Shown: positions 1-6,086 of the stretch, piece after piece | Position numbering within the stretch: position 1 is the stretch's first letter | Layout: each line of letters starts with the position of its first letter | DNA from: Candidatus Woesearchaeota archaeon | Lineage (GTDB): Archaea > Nanobdellota > Nanobdellia > Woesearchaeales > UBA12501 | Length of the DNA stretch: 15,590 nt | Assembly (NCBI GenBank): GCA_016177345.1 | Contig: JACOVM010000092.1 | Location: 1-15,590, forward strand | Reading direction: 5' to 3' | Program-made: the position numbers and the translations under genes | The notes under the pieces: generated by a model | What the model was told of the DNA's origin: nothing | What the model saw: the letters and a program-made list of their open reading frames with translations, nothing else | Databases searched by the model: none

Positions 1-912
1 ATACCTACCTAGCCTTTCCTTGCCTAATATCGGGTCTTTTCTTCCAAGTAGCTCTAGCAGTTCATCCAATCTTTTGATATATGCGGGCATAGTATTTGCG
101 TCGATGCCGGTGAAATCCTGTATTTCCTTAATGTTCTCTTTGCCTGCTGAAGCTGCCTGCAATATTGAATTGTATTTTGAATGTATCCGCACATTCTCGT
201 ATTCAAGTAGGTTTTTGGGCTCTTCAAACAGTTCAGCCCCTTTTTTTAGCAGTAATTCGTGAATTTTCTTATGGATATCACCTTCAGTTTTCTTTGCTTT
301 TTCAAGATAATATGGTGTTCCTCCAAAAACAGCATAAGTTATGATTTTCTCTTCTTCTGGTAATTCCTTAAACATTAATCTGAAATCTGAATATTTAAAT
401 GGAGAAATCTTAAGCCTTGTTGCTCTTCCGTATAATGCTCCTGCTTTGCTGTTTGTTATCTTCTGAATCATGCCTATAGACGACCCAACCAGAATAAGCA
501 GGATTTTTCTGTTTTTTAGTTTTTGATCCCAGTAATTTTGCAATTCTGTAATGAATTGGGGGGCAACTTCTAAGAATCTCTGAAATTCATCAATGATAAG
601 GGCAAAATCAGATTCTGATTTTTCATAAATTAAATTTAGGAAGTCGCTAAAATCGGTAAATTTCCTGGTTTCACCTAGCTGCTCTTGAACTGTTTTTGAT
701 AAGGAGTCAAGTATTCCTTGTTTTTCTACAAGATCAACATAAAAATAGAGCTTATTGTTTGATAACGGTTTTATAAATTGCCGTATCAGTTCGGTCTTAC
801 CAACCCTTCTTCTTCCATAAACAACAAACATTTTTCCAGTCTGTAAATTAGCAAATTCATCTTTCAAGAGTTTCAATTCCTGCTTCCTATCGTAAAATGC
901 TCTGTTGCCCAT
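1..912 (-). CDS. Archaeal AAA+ ATPase (ATPase_2 / DUF234 class), partial
   Basis: The visible 304 residues run open through the left edge, so the C-terminus is missing. They read as the archaeal ATPase_2 family: an N-terminal MGNRAFYDRKQEL box, Walker A GRRRVGKT (33-40), Walker B LIIDEFQ (about 105-111), a sensor-1 strand ending LVGSS (about 141-145), then YGRAT and GGTPYYL motifs. The last residues, DPILGKERLGRY, match the linker that usually leads into the C-terminal DUF234 domain. The family is common in archaea as predicted signalling or mobile-element-linked P-loop ATPases; the substrate is unknown. Start chosen at the first ATG, 912, just after a TATA box. The gene is visibly more AT-rich than everything to its right, which suggests a different origin. 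It is divergent from the GHKL operon. Family assignment is strong; cellular role is not established. Confidence 0.9.
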   Translation of the reverse strand, partial: MGNRAFYDRKQELKLLKDEFANLQTGKMFVVYGRRRVGKTELIRQFIKPLSNNKLYFYVDLVEKQGILDSLSKTVQEQLGETRKFTDFSDFLNLIYEKSESDFALIIDEFQRFLEVAPQFITELQNYWDQKLKNRKILLILVGSSIGMIQKITNSKAGALYGRATRLKISPFKYSDFRLMFKELPEEEKIITYAVFGGTPYYLEKAKKTEGDIHKKIHELLLKKGAELFEEPKNLLEYENVRIHSKYNSILQAASAGKENIKEIQDFTGIDANTMPAYIKRLDELLELLGRKDPILGKERLGRY

Positions 913-919
913 TTTATAT

Positions 920-957
920 TAACATAATAATGTTATAACATTAACAAATTAATGTTA
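920..957. promoter_or_regulatory. Operator-like cluster of ATGTTA half-sites with a 16-bp palindrome
   Basis: The hexamer ATGTTA or its complement TAACAT occurs four times: 920-925 (complement), 930-935, 936-941 (complement) and 952-957. The middle two form a perfect 16-bp palindrome, TAATGTTATAACATTA, at 928-943. It lies between the TATA box of the leftward ATPase gene and its start codon, about where transcription should begin. This is what a dimeric repressor or autoregulator site would look like. No regulator gene is recognisable in the window, so the binder is unknown. AT-rich sequence makes short palindromes more likely by chance, but four copies in 38 bp are less easily dismissed. Confidence 0.5.
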
Positions 958-965
958 TATATAAA
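955..965 (-). promoter_or_regulatory. TATA box of the leftward ATPase gene
   Basis: On the minus strand this reads TTTATATATAA. Its centre is about 48 nt before the ATG at 912, predicting transcription from around 935 and a leader of roughly 20 nt, inside the palindrome at 928-943. Confidence 0.5.
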
Positions 966-1064
966 TGTTTTGGATATCTCCAATTTTTAGAGATTTTGGG
1001 GTTTATGCTGTTTGGTCATTAAATAGCAGGTTTCAGAAAAATAACAATTGCTACTGTTTAGTAA

Positions 1065-1079
1065 CGAAATATTTATAAA
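1065..1079 (+). promoter_or_regulatory. BRE/TATA promoter of the GHKL three-gene operon
   Basis: The sequence CGAAATATTTATAAA combines a purine-rich BRE-like element with an AT-rich TATA box. It sits about 40 nt before the ATG at 1115, so transcription would start near 1100 and leave a leader of roughly 15 nt. A weak Shine-Dalgarno-like GGTGGG at 1095-1100 would then lie at the very 5' end. No second promoter is apparent before the two downstream genes, which overlap. Confidence 0.55.
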
Positions 1080-1114
1080 CTACTGGCCATTTTTGGTGGG
1101 CTATAGGGGCACTT

Positions 1115-2770
1115 ATGGACCACACTTACAAAATAGTCACATCGTTCACTGAGCAAACAGCTAGATCTCAAACTCCCCTTGAACAGCTCGTTCTTAATGT
1201 GGTTGCGAATCACCTTCCAGCAGATAGTGGTGGGGGAAGGATTGCTGTCCTTCTCGAACAAGATGGCAGGTTTGTTCCTCTTCTTGAGGCAGATCCCAGC
1301 CAGCAGACAACATCTATACTTTTTGAGGACGACGGGTTGGGATACGATGTTCGTTGGTTATCTGTTGAAGCCTCCTCAAAACTCTCTTCAGGCCAGAACG
1401 TTGGCCAATTCGGGCGTGGGCTAAAGGAAGCAGCTGCTGCAGCAATCCGCGCAGGAATCGACATGGAATACCAATCTCGAGATTGGAGAGCGAAACCGTA
1501 TGCTCAGGAAGAAACTATTGATTATCAACTATTGAGGCGTCTTGGCTTTGAGGTTACCGTCAATGGCCAACGGCGAAGAGGGTCACGAACAGTCTTCCCT
1601 AATCCCCCTCCCACTCTTGTTGAGGAGGTATTTCAGCTTCCAATGAAGGCTCTTGCTTTCAATCAAGATTGCAAAGTACGTCACGCAATGACTCATCCAG
1701 ATATTTATAATTATGAAGATGTGGTACGACTCTATCGGCTGCAAGCGAATCGGGGATACGCATCAAGAATCGTAGAAGCAGGGCCTATTCCTCCCTCCGT
1801 GTATATTAAAGGGATGCGTGTCAAGCCTGTGGATGCGATCTGTAGCTATGATTTAGGCATTGAAGAAATCATCATCGAGCGCAACGATGCAGATAGAAAG
1901 AAGATGCTGAAAGAAATCGGAGTGCTGCTCAAAACCTGCTCTTCCCAGGGGGTTATCAGGCAAATATTGCTGGAAGCACAGCGCGATCCCGAGAAGAAAT
2001 ACCTGGAATTTGAGGCACTTCAACAGCTCAATGAAGAATCGTCAGATCAAGAGCAGGTGGCACAAAAAGACTATGCTGCATTTAAAGAAATAACACGCTA
2101 TGGCCTCAGAACTTTTTTTGATGCGAATCAATTAAAGTCGAACCGGTGGGCTGCGGTATTTAGTCAGGTATTTCGTGATGGAGATAAACTTCCTATTCTC
2201 GCTTCAGATGATACAAACAGCAATAACGATGCAGTTCATGATGGGTACATCCCGATTCACCTTCCAAATAGTGTTAGGCGCTACTTAATAGATCGTGGAG
2301 TACCTACCGTTAAGAATCTTGAACGACAAAAAGAATACCGCTGGGTTTCACTCGATGACTTAACAGCTGAAGAGCGAGACGTCCTTGGCTTAGCACGCAG
2401 AATCACAGAGATTGTCTGCCCTGACCCTGCTCAACGGCCAACGTACGAGCTTCGAGTATACTCCGGGGTGTTTACCCAACAAGGAAGAGAACTAGAGTCA
2501 AACCTTGGCTTGACTGAAAAAAAGGAGGGTGGGCACTATATCAGCATTAAACGATCACAATTGGCAGACAGAAAGGGATTTATACGAACGTTCTTTCATG
2601 AGCTGGGCCACGTCATCACTGATGTTGGCGATTTCGATCGGAGATTCGCTGACTTTTTCGTCATGTTTGGGGCAGAAAAGATCGATGAACAGCTCGCTCA
2701 AACAAAAACTCAAGAGAGATCAGGAATGAAACACCTCTGGCGAAGAATAGCTGGGCTATGGGGGAAATGA
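1115..2770 (+). CDS. GHKL ATPase fused to HExxH zinc metallopeptidase
   Basis: 551 aa. The N-terminal ~165 residues carry the Bergerat-fold signatures: an N-box-like helix LEQLVLNVV (22-30, with E23 and N28), the G1 box FEDDGLGYD (70-78) with the ATP-contacting DxGxG pattern, the G2 lid GQFGRGLKEA (97-106), and a possible G3 strand GSRTVF (156-161). Residues about 228-290 (YIKGMRV, then a YDLGIEE/IIIERN stretch) may be the transducer-like domain that follows GHKL folds; that is inference. The C-terminus has FFHELGHV (493-500), a textbook HExxH zinc site, followed by DFDRRFADFF (506-515), which resembles the third-ligand region of M78-like peptidases without matching it clearly. No signal peptide or membrane segment, so probably cytoplasmic. 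First gene of an operon; its stop overlaps the next start. Domain calls are by motif; the combined function is unknown. Confidence 0.8.
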   Translation: MDHTYKIVTSFTEQTARSQTPLEQLVLNVVANHLPADSGGGRIAVLLEQDGRFVPLLEADPSQQTTSILFEDDGLGYDVRWLSVEASSKLSSGQNVGQFGRGLKEAAAAAIRAGIDMEYQSRDWRAKPYAQEETIDYQLLRRLGFEVTVNGQRRRGSRTVFPNPPPTLVEEVFQLPMKALAFNQDCKVRHAMTHPDIYNYEDVVRLYRLQANRGYASRIVEAGPIPPSVYIKGMRVKPVDAICSYDLGIEEIIIERNDADRKKMLKEIGVLLKTCSSQGVIRQILLEAQRDPEKKYLEFEALQQLNEESSDQEQVAQKDYAAFKEITRYGLRTFFDANQLKSNRWAAVFSQVFRDGDKLPILASDDTNSNNDAVHDGYIPIHLPNSVRRYLIDRGVPTVKNLERQKEYRWVSLDDLTAEERDVLGLARRITEIVCPDPAQRPTYELRVYSGVFTQQGRELESNLGLTEKKEGGHYISIKRSQLADRKGFIRTFFHELGHVITDVGDFDRRFADFFVMFGAEKIDEQLAQTKTQERSGMKHLWRRIAGLWGK

Positions 2771-4308
2771 TGAGAACTCTTTTTCCCAATCGTCAGGACG
2801 TTGCTGCGCTCCATGAGAAAGCAGAAGCTCCCCAGCGGGCAAGAAGCCAAGGGTTTTCTTTGGATGATATCCGCTACCATGTGACAGACATGGAACAAAC
2901 TAATAATATTGGAAGGATTTTTGGCGATGAATTAGCTATGGCGAGCGTCGTTCATTTTTTGAGCCCTAGCCATCTGGAATTGTCTGATGGGCCATTTAGT
3001 GATAAGCCAGATCAGTTGGATCAGCCAGAACAGCGTACATATCGTCCAAGCCAAAAATGGGAAAGGACGAGAGTCATGCTGCCTTGCGCTTTTCCTAAAC
3101 CAGATGGAGGTAGAGAGATATACGGGTTTAGCGCGTTCTACAATTCCATTTCCACGACAGATCTTCGGGATCTTGCTCTCTATTTCGCTGATTTTGGGGC
3201 TGCTTTTGTTGCTTCTCCTGCCCAGCTTCAGGATGATCTTTTTAAGGGTATGACACCTCTGCAATTTGGTATAAGCTATCAAGAAAATCTTGGGGCGCGA
3301 GAGGCAGAATTTTATCCCTTAGCCATCTGCTTAACACAGAGCCCTGTTGTTCTATTGGGGGGTAATGTTCGGAAAAATCCTTTTTACTGGCGCTATTTTG
3401 AAGACCAAAAAACACTAAAAGAGATGCTGCATGCAGAGATTAAAGGGATTAGGTTCACGCTGGATCCGAGACTGGATAGAACTCATTTTATGAATGATGA
3501 AGTAGAGTATCAACTCTGGGGGGCATTGCAATCTAGGACTGTCGACATTCAGAGATTTTATAGTGCTAAATATAGTGCTAAACAACCGTTAATAGAAAGG
3601 CTTGCAGGGTGGGCAAACAAATGGTTTGAAAGGGTGGGCTTTGGCCGAGTATTCGATGAAAAATCGTATCAGTTTCCTTTCAACTATTATGGCAAAACGT
3701 ATCAAGTAACAGTGCCGCGGCCTTTGCCCTCATTAACGCTGGAGACCTTTGTACAAAAAATGATGCAGGAAATGCCTGATGAAGAAAAAGAATTTGCCCA
3801 ACAGGTATGGGATGGAATTCAGCCTGTTGCAGTTTCTGAGCTGTTAAAGGTTCACCATGAGCTGCCACAAAAAAGATATGGGTCGTTCACGGAACTTGCA
3901 AAAATTCCTGCTAGGCGTTATGACGATATGTTACGAGCACATGAAAAGCTGTTCATGATATGGAGAGATCAGACCTTAGCAGGATACGAACGAAAACCAG
4001 GTATTTTGTTTCATGAGGATCAAGAAGGACAAGTGAGCGTAACAGTGGAAGGCGCGTCCTATTCACCAAAAGAAGGAGTATTATATGACCATACACTTTG
4101 TGGAAGCCGTGCCCTTCTCTTGTTTAATCCTAAGTTCTATCACCAAGTATTAGATGAGATCGCCTCTTGGAAAAATGTGAACGCTCAAACGCTGCTGATA
4201 ACTCATCGCTATAGAGTAGCAGAGATCATGGAAAAGACACCAGAACTAGGTGAAGATATCCTCAGAACAATCGGAGAGAGGATTGAGGCGTGCAGGGGAC
4301 AACAATGA
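2770..4308 (+). CDS. Unrecognised 512-aa protein, paralogue of the next gene
   Basis: I do not recognise this family. I chose ATG 2770, giving MRTLFP, over ATG 2758 or 2767. It aligns with the MRELFP start of its paralogue, makes a TGATG stop/start overlap with the preceding gene, and has a GGGGG tract (2760-2764) at the right spacing. About 45% of residues look identical to the next protein, by eye. Shared blocks: LDDIRY (31-36), GPF (74-76), a PC-FPKP-GGRE-Y block (105-118), YP-A-CLT (182-189), WGA...DIQRFY (250-264), an F-YYG strand (302-308), VHHEL-QK (361-368), RAHE (389-392), and the best conserved block GSRALLLFNP-FY-QVLDEIA-WK (445-468). The C-terminus is helical and ends in an E-RI-AC motif. 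No signal peptide or membrane span. Translation is probably coupled to the GHKL-protease, so the products should work together. Confidence 0.85.
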   Translation: MRTLFPNRQDVAALHEKAEAPQRARSQGFSLDDIRYHVTDMEQTNNIGRIFGDELAMASVVHFLSPSHLELSDGPFSDKPDQLDQPEQRTYRPSQKWERTRVMLPCAFPKPDGGREIYGFSAFYNSISTTDLRDLALYFADFGAAFVASPAQLQDDLFKGMTPLQFGISYQENLGAREAEFYPLAICLTQSPVVLLGGNVRKNPFYWRYFEDQKTLKEMLHAEIKGIRFTLDPRLDRTHFMNDEVEYQLWGALQSRTVDIQRFYSAKYSAKQPLIERLAGWANKWFERVGFGRVFDEKSYQFPFNYYGKTYQVTVPRPLPSLTLETFVQKMMQEMPDEEKEFAQQVWDGIQPVAVSELLKVHHELPQKRYGSFTELAKIPARRYDDMLRAHEKLFMIWRDQTLAGYERKPGILFHEDQEGQVSVTVEGASYSPKEGVLYDHTLCGSRALLLFNPKFYHQVLDEIASWKNVNAQTLLITHRYRVAEIMEKTPELGEDILRTIGERIEACRGQQ

Positions 4309-5849
4309 GAGAGCTATTTCCAACCAAATTCACTCTTCCAGGCCAGCGAGAAGAGGCTAGTGATCCTGAACGAGGGCATCAATTTAGGCTAGATGATATC
4401 CGATATGAATACACAGGACAAGAACTGCTCAATGGCAATGCGAGAAATGAGGGGGATGTGACTCATGTTCATAATGAGGTTTTAAAATTTGTCGATGCTG
4501 ACCATATTGATCTTTCTAATGGGCCATTTGATACTGTTCCTGACGTTCCCCTGAATAGGCCTTCTCATGCGTATCATCGTTGGCTGCGAGGCAGGGCGAT
4601 GATGCCATGCTGGTTTCCAAAACCAAATGGAGGAAGGGAGGTTTACGCTTTCACTGTTTTCCACAATGCATTAAGCTTGGATGTCCGAAACCTTGCTCAT
4701 CATCTTCGAGACCATGGCACGATATTTGCTGCTAATTCCCAAGAGATGCAGTTAGAGTGGAAAGACGATCCTGTGCATGGATTGCTTGGGCCAGACTATG
4801 AGAATTATGAAGGCCATGATCTTTATCCTATAGCAACGTGCTTGACAGACTGCCCAACAGTTCTTCTCGATGGAGAAGTGCTTATCAATCCCTTTTTCAA
4901 GCACTTGAGAAAGAGCAGGCTTGCAGAACTTGTTCGAGAGGACTTGAGAATGACTCAGGAAGACGCTTGGTATAGAAACATTACAGGTAGATGGGCTCGG
5001 GCTAATCCCCCGCTTGATCCTCCGGGTCAGGACAATGGTGAAATGGATTATCAATTTTGGGGGGCTATGAGGAATCGAGCTCAGGACATTCAGCGTTTCT
5101 ACGATCAGCAACGAGGAACCTGGCAGAGAAGGCTCGTTGGGGTGCTCCATCTTGGCTGGCTTTTGCCAGAAAAGAAATACACCTTTACGTTCCACTATTA
5201 CGGCCGAGAGCATAGTATCATTGTTCTTCAGCCACTCCCGCCAGGCCTTGGGCTAGAAAAATATGTCAGCAAAATGATTGATGCCATGGCAGAAGATGAA
5301 CAAAAGGTTGCACGAAGAATCTTGGAAGGAATGAAACCCGTTCCTGTGCATGATACGTTAAGGGTGCATCACGAACTATCTCAAAAAAGCCAAGGCCCAT
5401 TTTCTGAGCAGAAGCAGATTCCAGCTTATCATTACAAGGGGATGCTGCGAGCTCATGAAGCAATGTTCAGGCTCTGGCAGCAGCAAGTGGTAGCAAGATA
5501 TAATCAAACGCCGAAGTTTGAGTTCGATGTTCAGGAAGGTGGAGTTGGGGGAATTGCTGAAACAGCAACTATTATTCCAGCAGGCGCCCACTACGAACAA
5601 AAATGTTCAGGAAGTCAAACCGGTTATGGTTACGGAAGTCGTGCCCTTCTTTTGTTTAATCCACAATTTTACCGGCAAGTGCTGGATGAGATTGCTGCAT
5701 GGAAAAGCCCAGGAGCACGGTCACTCTTAGTCGATCATCATCATCGAGTAACAGAGATGATGGCAAAAACACCAAGCTTAGGAGATGACATTCTCAAGAC
5801 GGTTGAAGAAAGGATTAGGGCGTGCCAGGCTGAACAAAACAGTGCTTAA
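4305..5849 (+). CDS. Unrecognised 514-aa protein, paralogue of the preceding gene
   Basis: Second member of the same unknown family. ATG 4305 is preferred to the upstream in-frame GTG at 4290: it forms an ATGA overlap with the previous stop, has AGGGGAC just upstream (4294-4300), and yields the same MR-LFP N-terminus as the paralogue. Conserved blocks in order are LDDIRY (29-34), a PC-FPKP-GGRE-Y block (101-114), YPIA-CLT (174-181), WGA...DIQRFY (252-266), YYG (298-300), VHHEL-QK (354-361), RAHE (382-385), and GSRALLLFNP-FY-QVLDEIA-WK (444-467). It differs from its partner in the middle (about 200-245: extra WYRNITGRWARANPP-like segment) and before the GSRALLL block (410-443: glycine- and tyrosine-rich insert). 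Soluble by inspection. Last gene of the operon. Tandem duplication followed by divergence suggests two non-interchangeable subunits; the function is unknown. Confidence 0.85.
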   Translation: MRELFPTKFTLPGQREEASDPERGHQFRLDDIRYEYTGQELLNGNARNEGDVTHVHNEVLKFVDADHIDLSNGPFDTVPDVPLNRPSHAYHRWLRGRAMMPCWFPKPNGGREVYAFTVFHNALSLDVRNLAHHLRDHGTIFAANSQEMQLEWKDDPVHGLLGPDYENYEGHDLYPIATCLTDCPTVLLDGEVLINPFFKHLRKSRLAELVREDLRMTQEDAWYRNITGRWARANPPLDPPGQDNGEMDYQFWGAMRNRAQDIQRFYDQQRGTWQRRLVGVLHLGWLLPEKKYTFTFHYYGREHSIIVLQPLPPGLGLEKYVSKMIDAMAEDEQKVARRILEGMKPVPVHDTLRVHHELSQKSQGPFSEQKQIPAYHYKGMLRAHEAMFRLWQQQVVARYNQTPKFEFDVQEGGVGGIAETATIIPAGAHYEQKCSGSQTGYGYGSRALLLFNPQFYRQVLDEIAAWKSPGARSLLVDHHHRVTEMMAKTPSLGDDILKTVEERIRACQAEQNSA

Positions 5850-5915
5850 AACTATCACGTCAGAATCTGCTTATCACCATTTTCATTCTTATCCATGTCG
5901 TAGTGACAGGTTAAG

Positions 5916-5928
5916 TTTCTTGTTTTTT
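5916..5928 (+). terminator. Oligo-T terminator after the three-gene operon
   Basis: TTTCTTGTTTTTT lies about 65 nt past the last stop codon of the operon. Archaeal termination commonly uses U-rich tracts without a hairpin, and no strong stem precedes this one. Confidence 0.4.
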
Positions 5929-5946
5929 CCACCATGCTTTTCACAA

Positions 5947-5958
5947 CCTTTAAAAAGG
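5947..5958 (+). promoter_or_regulatory. Possible distal TATA box upstream of SMC
   Basis: CCTTTAAAAAGG is a good archaeal TATA-like element about 130 nt before the SMC start. It would give a leader of roughly 105 nt, or could drive a small RNA; nothing else in 5960-6025 supports a gene. Confidence 0.25.
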
Positions 5959-6004
5959 AAGCCATAACTTAAAGCCATTATCGTGGGGAGCAAACACGCG
6001 AAAA

Positions 6005-6031
6005 AAAGAAGGGGTTTAGGGCTTCTTTATA
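6005..6031 (+). promoter_or_regulatory. Proximal TATA box of SMC within a small inverted repeat
   Basis: AAAGAAG (6005-6011) and CTTCTTT (6022-6028) form a 7-bp inverted repeat with a ten-base spacer. The second arm runs into TTTATA (6026-6031), a TATA-like box about 58 nt before the SMC ATG. The overlap of repeat and TATA box could be regulatory or chance. Confidence 0.3.
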
Positions 6032-6086
6032 CCTCGCTTTATTCCATAGTTACGAACTGACATACGAACTCATTTGGGTAGGTGGA

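Noticed and set aside
920..957. Repeated ATGTTA units as a CRISPR array.
   Set aside because: Units are six bases, irregularly spaced and in mixed orientation; there are no spacers of uniform length.
2758..2769. ATG 2758 or 2767 as start of the second operon gene.
   Set aside because: The paralogue starts MR-LFP, matching ATG 2770, and the G-rich tract at 2760-2764 would lie inside the coding region if 2758 were used.
1115..5849. Naming the three-gene operon as a known defence system.
   Set aside because: No nuclease, methylase, TIR, toxin or other recognised defence effector is visible, and the paralogue family is unrecognised; the label would not be supported.
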